Assembly: GCA_947467125.1 (NCBI GenBank)
Contig: CANIGN010000005.1
Span: forward strand, 1 to 32,183
Source: Bacteriovoracaceae bacterium
Lineage (GTDB): Bacteria; Bdellovibrionota; UBA2428
Direction of reading: 5' to 3'
DNA length: 32,183 bases
Notes under the pieces: model-generated
What the model saw: only the letters and a program-made list of their open reading frames with translations
What the model was told of the DNA's origin: nothing
Database searches by the model: none
Made by a program: the position numbers and the translations under genes
Part shown: one piece after another, positions 1 through 9,376 of the stretch
Numbering within the stretch: the first letter of the stretch is position 1
How the letters are laid out: the number at the start of each line of letters is the position of its first letter

Positions 1-312
1 CTCACACACATTGAGCCTGCGCAGTTGCCTGGTCAGGCTTTGGCCGTTGCTCTTTACGAAGAGGGTGGAATTCGAAGCTGCGAAATTGGAACTTCGATGT
101 TTGGAAAAATCGTGAATGGAAAAATTGAGCCCGCAAGACAAGATCTTGTACGGCTTGCTATCCCACGACGAGTTTATACTCAGTCGCATTTTGATTATGT
201 GATTGAGGTCTTTTCAAGAATTGTAGAACGCAAAAAAGAAATGAAAGGGATGAAGTTTACGTACAGGCCAGAAGCCCTACCTCACTTCTCCTCTCATTTT
301 GATTGGATTTAG
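1..312 (+). CDS. Tryptophanase / tyrosine phenol-lyase family, C-terminal fragment (5' end outside window)
   Basis: Frame 1 is open from base 1 (LTHIEPAQLPGQALAVALYEEGGIRSCEIGT...LVRLAIPRRVYTQSHFDYVIEVF...MKFTYRPEALPHFSSHF). This resembles the TnaA/TPL C-terminus (PAQALACELY...EIG...[22 protein letters not shown]...LTFTYEPKVLRHFTA). Confidence 0.88.
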   Translation, partial: LTHIEPAQLPGQALAVALYEEGGIRSCEIGTSMFGKIVNGKIEPARQDLVRLAIPRRVYTQSHFDYVIEVFSRIVERKKEMKGMKFTYRPEALPHFSSHFDWI

Positions 313-323
313 TTCTTTAAGTT

Positions 324-1835
324 TTACTTCTCTTGCTGAGGTGTTGCCGATCCTGTTTTGATCAACAAGCGCATGATTTCTTCCCAGAGATCATGTTCTT
401 CAGGAGCAATCAAAGACAGAGCTTGTCCGGTGCTTCCCGCACGACCAGAGCGACCAATGCGGTGAATGTAATCTTCTGCAACTTGTGGCAAGTCGTAGTT
501 AATCACATGTCCAATGTCTGCCACGTCAATCCCGCGAGCCGCAACGTCGGTTGCAACAAGAATGCGTGATTCACCGTTTCGAAAAGCTTCGAGAGCGGCT
601 CGGCGTTGGCCTTGAGTCCTGTCTCCGTGCATTTGCTCTACTTGCATTCCAAGCGATGTTAAGAAACGAGCCAATTTATTTGTACGAGATTTTGTACGTG
701 TGAAGATAATAATACTTCCTTCACGCTTTCTGATTTCGTTGATGAGAGTGTCGTTTTTTGCAAGTTGAGAAGTTGTTTTGAAAGTTTGTTTTACAGAAGC
801 GGCTGCTTTTGAAACGCTTCCCACAGCAATTCGAAGAGGTTCTACAAGAAATTTCTTTGAAAGTTGGTCGACGTTTTTATTCCACGTTGCAGAGAAAAGA
901 AGGTTTTGTCTTTTTTGTGGAACGAACTTTTCAATTTCAGCCAATTGAGGTGCAAAACCCATGTCGAGCATGCGATCGGCTTCATCGAGAACAAGAATCG
1001 AGCAATTGTCGAGCTTACACTTGCGACGCTTTAAGTGATCAAGCAAGCGACCAGGAGTTGCCACAATCAAGCGATAATCTTTTGCGAGTGCTTTGATCTG
1101 ACGATCCATAGGAGAGCCACCCGTCACAGTAACGCTACGGTATTCAGGCATAGCTTCTGTCAGAGTTCGCCAAAAAGTTCCAATTTGCTGAGCAAGTTCA
1201 CGAGTGGGAGCCAAAATAAGGCCAGTCGCTTGAGGGTTTTTGATAAATTCTGTGAGTATGGGCAAACAAAAGGCTGCTGTTTTACCAGTGCCTGTTTGAG
1301 CGCATGCGACAAGATCTTTTCCTGCCAAGACTTCGGGAATACTTTTCGCTTGAATAGGAGTCGGCTTTTCAAAAGCCATTCGTTTCAAAGCAACTTGAAT
1401 AGGTTCTACAAAGTTAAATTCTTCGAATGTTGAGTTTATGGTTTCGTCTGGAGAGATTTGAAGAAATTCGGAAAGTTCGTTCTTTTGTTGAGAGGGCGCA
1501 ATAGAGGCGTAGTTTTTAAATCCTTTAGATTGCCAACGGCGAGGACCCTTGTGAGGCTCGCTTCGTTTGAAGTGACTGCTAGAGCCATTGGAGCCGCGAT
1601 TGAAATCTCTGCGTTCACCTCTTTGGTCGTTTCTTTGTTCGTTATTTTTACGACCTTTAGGTGGGCCATAGCGTTTTTTAGGGGCTCTGGGATTTTGTTG
1701 TTCAGATGCTTTGACGTCAGCCTTCTCGGCAGGCTTTTCACTTTTGCTACCAAAAAACTTCTCGCTAAAACGAGAGAAAAATTTCTTCTTAGGTTTTTTG
1801 GGGTATTTATTGTTCGAATTCATAACTGGGTTCAA
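324..1835 (-). CDS. DEAD-box RNA helicase (RhlE-like) with basic low-complexity N-terminal extension
   Basis: Q-motif (PTPIQAKSIP), AQTGTGKT, PTRELAQQ, VLDEADRMLDMGF, SAT, HRIGRSGRAG. Confidence 0.95.
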   Translation of the reverse strand: MNPVMNSNNKYPKKPKKKFFSRFSEKFFGSKSEKPAEKADVKASEQQNPRAPKKRYGPPKGRKNNEQRNDQRGERRDFNRGSNGSSSHFKRSEPHKGPRRWQSKGFKNYASIAPSQQKNELSEFLQISPDETINSTFEEFNFVEPIQVALKRMAFEKPTPIQAKSIPEVLAGKDLVACAQTGTGKTAAFCLPILTEFIKNPQATGLILAPTRELAQQIGTFWRTLTEAMPEYRSVTVTGGSPMDRQIKALAKDYRLIVATPGRLLDHLKRRKCKLDNCSILVLDEADRMLDMGFAPQLAEIEKFVPQKRQNLLFSATWNKNVDQLSKKFLVEPLRIAVGSVSKAAASVKQTFKTTSQLAKNDTLINEIRKREGSIIIFTRTKSRTNKLARFLTSLGMQVEQMHGDRTQGQRRAALEAFRNGESRILVATDVAARGIDVADIGHVINYDLPQVAEDYIHRIGRSGRAGSTGQALSLIAPEEHDLWEEIMRLLIKTGSATPQQEK

Positions 1836-2016
1836 TGAGACTCCTTAGTGGGATAGGGCCGACAAAGAGGACTGATGTCGAGAGCGTTTTGTATAAACGA
1901 TAACACTTTAAGGCAACTACACCGATACAAGAGTGCATATTATACACGTCTTCATGGGCCAATACTAGGATTTAATGGGCTTAGAAATTCACGAGAGAGG
2001 GTTATAATGAGAGCTG

Positions 2017-2262
2017 ATGTGGTGGGTTTACATTATCGAAACTGAATCGGGGAGTTACTACACGGGAGTCGCAAAAGACGTAAATCTTCGTTTTCGCCAG
2101 CATAAGGGAGAGCTGAAAGGTGGAGCAAAATTTTTTCGCTCCAATCCTCCTTCACTTTTACTTTATTTAAAAAAATATAAAAACCGAAGTGAAGCTCAAA
2201 AAGTAGAATGGAACATTAAGCAGCTGACTCGTTTGCAAAAAGAAGAATTAATTTTCTCTTAA
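2017..2262 (+). CDS. GIY-YIG nuclease superfamily protein
   Basis: MWWVYIIETESGSYYTGVAKDVNLRFRQHKGELKGGAKF...; typical length and motifs of the small UPF0213-type GIY-YIG proteins. Confidence 0.9.
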   Translation: MWWVYIIETESGSYYTGVAKDVNLRFRQHKGELKGGAKFFRSNPPSLLLYLKKYKNRSEAQKVEWNIKQLTRLQKEELIFS

Positions 2263-2273
2263 AAAAATAAAAT

Positions 2274-5153
2274 TTATTTTCTTTTTTCTAGAAGAATTTC
2301 TTTCCACTCAAGCTGAGGAGAGTTCTTTAAAATATCTTTAAGATATTTTCCCGTTAAACTGGCCTTTGTCTTCACAATTTTTTCGGGAGTTCCTTCGGCA
2401 ACAATTGTTCCGCCGTGAACGCCTCCACCAGGTCCAAAATCGATGACCCAGTCTGCAGTTTTTATAAAATCAAGACTGTGTTCGATCACGCAAACTGTAT
2501 TCCCATTTTCAACAAGATGATGAAGAACTCTGTTAAGTGTTTTGATGTCGCGTAAATGTAAGCCTGTTGTAGGTTCGTCGAGAACATAAAAGAGACCCGT
2601 GCGGTCGATATCCATCAGTTCACGAGCGATTTTGAGGCGCTGAGATTCACCGCCAGAAAGTGTGGTTGCTGGTTGACCAAGTCGCAGATATCCTAATCCT
2701 ACTTTTTCGAGCACACCCAACATTCGACGAAGTTTATTGGATTCATGAAAGAAAATAATCGCTTCGTTAATGGTGAGATTTAAAACATCAACGATGCTTT
2801 TTTCTTTATAGGTAATTTTTAAAATTTCTGGTTTGAATCTTTTTCCTTCGCAGTGGTCGCAAAGAATAAAGAGATCTTCCATGAAAACCATTTCTACTCG
2901 GTTGTAGCCTTCTCCCTCACAATGATCACAACGTCCGCCTGGAACGTTGAAAGAGAAAAATCCAGCATGAAATTTATGTCGTTGAGCTTCTTTCGTTTGT
3001 GAGAAAAGATTTCGAATCTCATCAAAAGCGCGAATGTACGTAACGGGATTTGAGCGAGGACTTCGTCCAATGGGCTCTTGGCTGATGAGAACGATATCTT
3101 TGATGGGTTCAAAGCCTGAAATTCTTTTGTATTCACCGACCTCTAAAGTGGTCTGTTGAAGTAACTTAGCAAGTGCAGGGTAAAGAGTTTTGCGAACAGC
3201 AGTTGATTTTCCAGATCCTGAAACACCTGTAATGCACGTAAGAGTGTTGAGAGGAATCTTGAGATCTACGTTTTTGAGATTGAATGAAGTGCATCCTTCA
3301 ATAGAAAGCCATTGCGTTGTTTTTTGAAGTTCTTCCATTCGTTGCAATCGACGTCGCAAAGGAATGGGGATTTGCTCTTGGCCCATCATGAATTGATAGG
3401 TGTGGCTGTTTTTGGAGCCTTTCTTTTCAAAGTCTTTGCTGGGTCCTGCGTAAAGAAGTTCTCCGCCTTTTTCACCAGCTTCTGGTCCAAGATCGATGAG
3501 GTATTCAGCAGAGCGAATAATGTCGCTATCGTGTTCAACAACGACGACTGTGTTTCTGAGGTCGGCAAGGTCTTTGAGAATTCCAATGAGTTTTTCTGTG
3601 TCGTGAGTATGAAGTCCGATGCTGGGCTCATCCAAGACGTAACAGGTCTGAGTGAGCCGAGCGCCTAATTGATTTGAAAGAGCAATTCTTTGAGCTTCTC
3701 CGCCGGATAAAGTTTTGGTGAGACGTGAGAGAGTGAGGTAATCAAGTCCCACTCGCATTAAAAAATCGAGACGATTTTCGATTTGCTTAAAGATTTCATG
3801 CGCAACACTTTTTTCATATTTGCTAAATGAAGTTGTTTGAAACCACTTTTGTAAATCCTCAATCGAAAGTTGCGAGAGATCCCAAATGTTTTTCTTTTGA
3901 ATAAAAACTTGAAGAGCTTCTTTTTTGAGTCTTGCTCCGTTGCAGCCTGTGCACGGGAAGGGGCTGCGGTATCGAGATAAAAAAACTCGAACTTGCATTT
4001 TGTATTTGTAATCATCGAGTTCTTCGAAGATTCCGTTGATTCCTTGAAAGTCTCCGTCTCCCTTCCAGATTAACTCGATTTGGGTTTCGCTGAGTTTTTC
4101 ATAGGGAAGGTGAATCGATATTTTTTTCTTTTGGCAAAAACTCAAGAGTTCTTTGTACCAATCTTTGGCAGAAGGTTTGGTGAGAGGTTCAATAGCGCCT
4201 TGAGAAATCGAAAGTTGAGGACGAGGAACGACAAGGTCTCTGTCGATTTTGAGAATATTTCCAAAACCTTTGCAATCGGGGCAGGCTCCCGCTGGAGAGT
4301 TAAACGAAAAAAGTAGGGGAGAAGATTCAGGAAAACGCGTGACTCCTCCATCGACGGATGGAAATTCAGAGCAAATCCTTTCCCAGGTTATTTTTGATCC
4401 TTGAGCGACGACGACTCGAGATCGTCCGCTTCCGTAATGATAAGAGGTTGCAATCGCCTCTGAGCAGCGATTGATTTCACTTTCTTCTTTAGGGAATCGA
4501 TCGACTAAAACCCAGATCTCGCCTTTTTTAAAAAGTTTTTTTGAATCAGAGGATTCTATTTCTGCAAGCTCTAATGATTTTTCATCAGCGAGGATTTTTG
4601 AAAAACCTTTTTCTAAAAGAAATTGTCTGGGGTCAAAGTTTTTGTCGCTTTGAGTGGGTGGAAGAAAAGGATAAAAAACAAAAACCTTGTCTCCTTTTTC
4701 TTTCCACGCTTCATCGCTTATTTCCGATGGCAGGTCTTTTTTAACAACGCGGCCACTTTTGGGATCAACCATTTGTCCAGCTTTGGAAAAAAGGAGTCTA
4801 AGATAGTCATAAATTTCAGTGCTTGTTCCAACGGTGGAGCGAGAGTTTTTGGTGTAGTTTTTTTGTTCAAGCGCAACTGTAGGGCTAAGATTTTTGATCG
4901 CATCGACATCGGGCTTTTCATGTTTTTCCAAAAACTGACGCGTGTAAGAGCTTAGGGATTCTACAAAGCGACGCTGCCCTTCTGCAAAAAGAGTATTAAA
5001 CGCAAGGCTCGATTTTCCGGATCCTGAAGGGCCCGTTATAACGCTCAGTCCAATTCGTGGGATATTGAGCGAGATGTTTTTAAGATTATGTTGTCGGGCT
5101 CCTACTATTTCGATGTCTTTTAAAAAAGCGGAAGCGTGTTTGGGGCTCGACAT
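2274..5153 (-). CDS. uvrA: Excinuclease ABC subunit A (start probably MSSPKHAS at 5153 rather than 5222)
   Basis: Two ABC ATPase modules (GPSGSGKSSLAFNTLFAEGQRRFVESLSSYTRQFL; GVSGSGKSTAVRKTLYPAL; LSGGEAQRIALSNQLG; LSGGESQRLKIARELM) and UvrA zinc module CDHCEGEGYNRVEMVFMEDLFILCDHCEGKRF. Confidence 0.95.
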   Translation of the reverse strand: MSSPKHASAFLKDIEIVGARQHNLKNISLNIPRIGLSVITGPSGSGKSSLAFNTLFAEGQRRFVESLSSYTRQFLEKHEKPDVDAIKNLSPTVALEQKNYTKNSRSTVGTSTEIYDYLRLLFSKAGQMVDPKSGRVVKKDLPSEISDEAWKEKGDKVFVFYPFLPPTQSDKNFDPRQFLLEKGFSKILADEKSLELAEIESSDSKKLFKKGEIWVLVDRFPKEESEINRCSEAIATSYHYGSGRSRVVVAQGSKITWERICSEFPSVDGGVTRFPESSPLLFSFNSPAGACPDCKGFGNILKIDRDLVVPRPQLSISQGAIEPLTKPSAKDWYKELLSFCQKKKISIHLPYEKLSETQIELIWKGDGDFQGINGIFEELDDYKYKMQVRVFLSRYRSPFPCTGCNGARLKKEALQVFIQKKNIWDLSQLSIEDLQKWFQTTSFSKYEKSVAHEIFKQIENRLDFLMRVGLDYLTLSRLTKTLSGGEAQRIALSNQLGARLTQTCYVLDEPSIGLHTHDTEKLIGILKDLADLRNTVVVVEHDSDIIRSAEYLIDLGPEAGEKGGELLYAGPSKDFEKKGSKNSHTYQFMMGQEQIPIPLRRRLQRMEELQKTTQWLSIEGCTSFNLKNVDLKIPLNTLTCITGVSGSGKSTAVRKTLYPALAKLLQQTTLEVGEYKRISGFEPIKDIVLISQEPIGRSPRSNPVTYIRAFDEIRNLFSQTKEAQRHKFHAGFFSFNVPGGRCDHCEGEGYNRVEMVFMEDLFILCDHCEGKRFKPEILKITYKEKSIVDVLNLTINEAIIFFHESNKLRRMLGVLEKVGLGYLRLGQPATTLSGGESQRLKIARELMDIDRTGLFYVLDEPTTGLHLRDIKTLNRVLHHLVENGNTVCVIEHSLDFIKTADWVIDFGPGGGVHGGTIVAEGTPEKIVKTKASLTGKYLKDILKNSPQLEWKEILLEKRK

Positions 5154-5231
5154 GGGTTCACACACTCTATCCGAACTTTGTCTTTCTGGGTAGGGCTTGC
5201 AGAGAACGCGAATGAGTATCAATATTTTCTT

Positions 5232-6128
5232 ATGCTTAAAAGCTTCAAAATGCCCGCAGACCTTTTAAAAGCTCGATCAGACGATGAGTTGCTCAAGAGA
5301 TGGGCTCATTTAACAGTGACGCCTTCTACAAAAACTCTTGAAAGTGCAAAAGGAGATCTTGTCTTGCTTGGTTATCCTGATGATCGAGGTGTGAAAAATA
5401 ATTTAGGGCGCTTGGGAGCTCGTTTGGCACCCGCTGCTTTTAGAAAAGTTTTTTATAAAATGTCGGCTTCAAGAATTTGCACCCTAGTAGACGTGGGAGA
5501 TTTGTTTTCAAAGGGGGGACTTCGGGAATCTCATGAAGAAGCTCGAAGGATTTTGCAAAAATTGAGAAAGAACTTTTCATTAGTTGTGACAGTCGGGGGT
5601 GGGCATGATTGGGCAGCGGTTGATTTTGATGTGAGCGATGCGCAGATTATTCATATCGACACGCATTTGGATGTGCGGCCTTTTGAAAAAAATATTCATT
5701 CAGGAATGCCTTTTAGATATTTAGCGGAGAAAGGAGCGCGGATTTGGTGCCTGGGTGCTCAGCCTGAATACAATTCTCCTGAGCATTGGAAATATGCTCA
5801 AACTCATTTTGAAGGATTGTGGTCTTTGGATGAAGTGCAAAAAAATTTTTCTACTATCTTATCTAAAGTTTTAAGTGAAGTTGAAAAAGGTAAGCCTTTG
5901 TTTGTAAGTCTTGATATGGATGTCTTTTCACAGGCAATTTCTCCAGGTGTTTCAGCTCCATCACCTCGTGGAATGAGTGTTGAAATGATTGTTGAGCTTT
6001 TAGAGGCAGTCTCTAAAGACCTTCGTCATTTAGGAATTTATGAATTGAATCCAAAGTTTGATCAAGATTCGCAAAGTATCAAACTTGCGAGTTATCTTTT
6101 GAGCAGGCTGCTTTCAAAACGTTTTTAA
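5232..6128 (+). CDS. Ureohydrolase (arginase/agmatinase/formimidoylglutamase) family protein
   Basis: Metal-ligand motifs GGGHDWA, IHIDTHLDVRP and SLDMDVFSQAISPGVSAPSP. The internal ATG at 5232 avoids overlap with divergent uvrA. Confidence 0.9.
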   Translation: MLKSFKMPADLLKARSDDELLKRWAHLTVTPSTKTLESAKGDLVLLGYPDDRGVKNNLGRLGARLAPAAFRKVFYKMSASRICTLVDVGDLFSKGGLRESHEEARRILQKLRKNFSLVVTVGGGHDWAAVDFDVSDAQIIHIDTHLDVRPFEKNIHSGMPFRYLAEKGARIWCLGAQPEYNSPEHWKYAQTHFEGLWSLDEVQKNFSTILSKVLSEVEKGKPLFVSLDMDVFSQAISPGVSAPSPRGMSVEMIVELLEAVSKDLRHLGIYELNPKFDQDSQSIKLASYLLSRLLSKRF

Positions 6129-7144
6129 TGATTATGTTTATTCTTTTTACTTGAATGTTGATGAGGATCTTCAGAAGCGCCTTCAAAGCCAGGAGTCGTG
6201 GGAAATTCTCCAAATAAAGTTGGATCGGCTTTGTCGCCAGTGAGGAATCGACCTTTTGCGATGTTCAGATCAACCGCAACATCTCCTTGATAGTCGGATG
6301 GAAAATCTTGAAAATCACTTCCGATACGAGTTTGGATAATACGAGTTCCTTGATCTTTTTGTTTCACGCGTAATTTTCCAGTGTCTTTTCCGACAACAAC
6401 ATAGAGCTCGTCTTGATCAAAATCATAGCTCCAGTAATCAGCGCGGCCGCCTAAATCTTTTTCAAGTTTTTTGCCTAATTGAGTTTTATAAAATTCAGGA
6501 TCAACAGGAGTCAGGTTAAGTTTTTCAGCTTCAGATGTATTGAGTCGATCCACTCTAGAGCCCTGAAACATTCCAGGCATTTTGGGAGTTTTTTTTGCAA
6601 GGGTCGAATCTGTTTCTTTACTTTGAAATGTAGAGCTCATGACTTTTTGAACAGAGGGACTTTTGAGCATTTCATTTAAAGCTCTATTTGCTTTAAGGGA
6701 GGTATCAAAAAGAACAAATTTAGATTGTTTGAGCTGATCGTTAGAAGCTGTGATCTTGAGGTTTAATTCGATAATCTCTTTGTTTTGAGAAAGAGGGAGC
6801 GCGATTTTTTTTTCTTCGAGAATTTTGACGTTTTGTTGAATTTTTGCACGGATTTCTTTGTAACTTACAAAGTCCGTATAAAAACGAGTTTGTAGGTTTT
6901 TGAAAGAAGCAGTTGGGAGAGACTTAAGTGTGTTGGAGTCGAATTTTTTATAAGCTTCTGTTTCGTCTTTTACGTTTTTTTCTAAAAGAGTGATCAACTC
7001 GGGGTATTGTTGATAATGCCTCATGAGCTCTGCCATATTGAGAATATCTTTAGAATTAGGGGGAGTGTTTTCGTTTTGTGAATGGCCTACGGAGAGGAAG
7101 AAAAAGGATAGAAATAAGACTCTTTGCGCAAAACCTCGGCTCAT
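6125..7144 (-). CDS. Secreted hypothetical protein with signal peptide and His-rich C-terminus
   Basis: MSRGFAQRVLFLSFFFLSVGHSQ signal-like N-terminus; C-terminus EDPHQHSSKKNKHNH; long ORF. Start placed at ATG 7144 because of the signal peptide. Confidence 0.75.
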   Translation of the reverse strand: MSRGFAQRVLFLSFFFLSVGHSQNENTPPNSKDILNMAELMRHYQQYPELITLLEKNVKDETEAYKKFDSNTLKSLPTASFKNLQTRFYTDFVSYKEIRAKIQQNVKILEEKKIALPLSQNKEIIELNLKITASNDQLKQSKFVLFDTSLKANRALNEMLKSPSVQKVMSSTFQSKETDSTLAKKTPKMPGMFQGSRVDRLNTSEAEKLNLTPVDPEFYKTQLGKKLEKDLGGRADYWSYDFDQDELYVVVGKDTGKLRVKQKDQGTRIIQTRIGSDFQDFPSDYQGDVAVDLNIAKGRFLTGDKADPTLFGEFPTTPGFEGASEDPHQHSSKKNKHNH

Positions 7145-7234
7145 AGCTTTATTTTGACCTAGATAGCCTTGAATGGGGACTAAAATATTGACGCCCATTT
7201 GGACTTTAACGGCTATCTAGGCTACACCAAGCCT

Positions 7235-8122
7235 ATGTCCGATAATCTCGAAAAGGCGTCTGAGGAAGTTCAAAAACCCTTAACCTTTGGTGCTTGGTTA
7301 AAAGATCAAAGAGTTTCTAAAAAAGTTTCTCTTGAAGAAATTGCAGCGGTTACCAAAATTCATATTGGTCAATTGCGCAGTTTAGAAGAGGGATGGGAAG
7401 GGTCGGCTCCTGCTCCTGCTTTTGTTCGTGGATTTATTGTTTCATACGCAAAGCATATTGGTTTGGATGAAGCAGATGTCTTGAATCAATTTCGCAAATT
7501 GGCTCCAGAGGCTATTCGAGAAAAAGCGGCAGCCCCTAAATCAACTCCTCCCCAAACTTATACAGCAAATTCTGGAAAGCCTTTGCGATTTGGAAGCTAT
7601 AGTGAGCGCAAGGATCAATTACAAATTGCGCATTGGCTTTCTACCAAACGTATTATTTATGCTTTGGGTGTTTTGTTGGGCTTGGCTCTTTTAATTTTTT
7701 TAATGAGAATTGGCAAAAAAGCAGGTGATGAAAAAGCTTCTGCGACAATGACAAGTTCTCAGGAAACATCTCAACAGTCATCTTCGCAGACAAAGATTGT
7801 GGATCAGGTGATTTCAGATGCTTCAGTTTCCACAGGAGTTTTTGGAAATACAGCTCCTTATAATTTTACACTTGTTTCTTCTGCGGATTGTTGGGTGAAT
7901 TTAAAAACAGATGATAACTCTTTGGAAAGCTTTAAGCTTGAAAAGGGTCAAAGTCGAAAGATCACCTTTAATCGAAAATCTAAAGTAACTCTTTCTCATC
8001 CTTCTTTTGTGAAGATTCAAATCAATGATTCATTTTTCAAAATTCAAACAAGTGGAACATCCGCTGAGACTCTTACTTTCCCTGATCAAGCAACAAAACT
8101 TGTTTCTGCTAGCTCTAAATAA
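7235..8122 (+). CDS. RodZ-like protein: N-terminal helix-turn-helix, one TM segment, C-terminal DUF4115-like domain
   Basis: FGAWLKDQRVSKKVSLEEIAAVTKIHIGQLRSLEEG...PAFVRGFIVSYAKHIGLD, TM IYALGVLLGLALLIFLM, and C-terminal FTLVSSADCWVNLKTDDNS...KLEKGQSRKITF. Confidence 0.88.
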   Translation: MSDNLEKASEEVQKPLTFGAWLKDQRVSKKVSLEEIAAVTKIHIGQLRSLEEGWEGSAPAPAFVRGFIVSYAKHIGLDEADVLNQFRKLAPEAIREKAAAPKSTPPQTYTANSGKPLRFGSYSERKDQLQIAHWLSTKRIIYALGVLLGLALLIFLMRIGKKAGDEKASATMTSSQETSQQSSSQTKIVDQVISDASVSTGVFGNTAPYNFTLVSSADCWVNLKTDDNSLESFKLEKGQSRKITFNRKSKVTLSHPSFVKIQINDSFFKIQTSGTSAETLTFPDQATKLVSASSK

Positions 8123-8129
8123 TTAAGTA

Positions 8130-9275
8130 TTATCCTGTTGGTTTTTTATGTAAGAGTGCGGTGTCTAGCCCCGTCTTGCCTACATAAGAGACATTTGTGG
8201 CAAGATTTTGGACTTCTTTTGGAGTCCATTGTGCGAAGAGGTTTTTGTCATTCGCAGCTTCCCATGCAACGGTTCCATCGATTACACCTGCTTTAACAGC
8301 CTCAAGGAGAGCTTGATCGAGAATTTGCATTCCTTCTCGTTTTGCAGTCTGCATGATGGATCCAATTTGATAGGTTTTTTCTTCGCGAATTAAATTTGCA
8401 ACTGCAGAATTGTTTACAAGGATATCGTGAAAAGCCATTCGTGATTTTCCGTCTTTTGTAGGGACGAGTTTTTGAGAAATAATCACACGTAAGCTTTCTG
8501 AAAGCATTGATCTAATTTGCGCTTGAGCGCTTCCTTCAAACGAATCAATGATACGGTCCAAAGATTTGGGTGCGCTATTTGTGTGAAGGGTTCCAAAAAC
8601 TAAGTGGCCTGTTTCTGCAGCTGTAATTGCAAGTTGTATGGTTTCTTGGTCACGCATCTCACCCACAAGAATACAGTCGGGGTCTTCACGAAGAGCAGCC
8701 TTGAGGGCGTCCTTGAAGGATGTGAAGTGTTTTCCGAGTTCGCGTTGGTTCATGAGGCCTTTTTGAGATTCATGCTGAAACTCAATCGGATCTTCGAGAG
8801 TAATGATATGACCCTTATCGTTGCGGTTAATGTGGTCAATCATCGCCGCAAGGGTTGTTGATTTTCCCGATCCAGTAGGTCCTGTCACAATGACGAGACC
8901 GTTTGGAAAGGAGCAAGCCATTTTGCAAATGGGAGGAAGGTTGAGCATTTCAATTGTGGGCGCAGTAGAAGGCAAACTTCGAAAGACAGCGGATATTCCG
9001 TGTTTTTGATAAAAATAATTTACGCGAAAAATTCCTAAGTTATTTACCTTAATAGAAAAGTCGAGTTGTTTGTTTTGAGCGAGTTCTTGTTTGTTTGAAG
9101 CTGAAATGATGGAGCCTAACATTTCTTCAAGAACTTTGGGGTTGAAGGGTGCCATTTCCAACTTCAACATTTCACCTCTCACTCTGACAAAGGGAACAGA
9201 GTTTGAGGCAAGATGGAGGTCGGATCCCTTTTCTTTGACAAGAGTTTGTAAAAGAGTCATCAAATTAGACATCAA
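8130..9275 (-). CDS. pilT: Type IV pilus retraction ATPase PilT-like
   Basis: GSDLHLASNSVPFVRVRGEM, GPTGSGKSTTLAAMID, ITLEDPIEFQH, LREDPDCILVGEMRDQETIQLAITAAETGHLVFGTLHTNSA. Confidence 0.95.
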   Translation of the reverse strand: MMSNLMTLLQTLVKEKGSDLHLASNSVPFVRVRGEMLKLEMAPFNPKVLEEMLGSIISASNKQELAQNKQLDFSIKVNNLGIFRVNYFYQKHGISAVFRSLPSTAPTIEMLNLPPICKMACSFPNGLVIVTGPTGSGKSTTLAAMIDHINRNDKGHIITLEDPIEFQHESQKGLMNQRELGKHFTSFKDALKAALREDPDCILVGEMRDQETIQLAITAAETGHLVFGTLHTNSAPKSLDRIIDSFEGSAQAQIRSMLSESLRVIISQKLVPTKDGKSRMAFHDILVNNSAVANLIREEKTYQIGSIMQTAKREGMQILDQALLEAVKAGVIDGTVAWEAANDKNLFAQWTPKEVQNLATNVSYVGKTGLDTALLHKKPTG

Positions 9276-9320
9276 AGTTTTTATCGGACTTTCGATAAGG
9301 AACTAGAAGAAAGTCTTGTT

Positions 9321-9343
9321 AAATTTGTGGAAGCGACAAATTT
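9321..9343. repeat. Perfect 8-bp inverted repeat (AAATTTGT-N7-ACAAATTT) upstream of the RNase G/E gene
   Basis: Read directly: aaatttgt ggaagcg acaaattt, between divergent pilT and rng. Confidence 0.6.
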
Positions 9344-9376
9344 ATGACAGCCAATCAAAAGCTAGGAGAATGTTGA

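Noticed and set aside
809-1838. Antisense and alternate-frame ORFs within the DEAD-box helicase (809-1096, 1035-1433, 1458-1838, 1436-1753)
   Set aside because: They overlap a clear helicase CDS and have biased composition typical of antisense frames.
1836-2016. 180-bp intergenic region considered for an ncRNA or tRNA
   Set aside because: No cloverleaf, strong stem or terminator was recognised. It is probably the promoter region between divergent genes.
2894-4955. Many 60-118 aa ORFs on both strands inside uvrA (e.g. 3312-3668, 4623-4955)
   Set aside because: Shadow ORFs overlapping a well-supported UvrA reading frame, with no domain signal.
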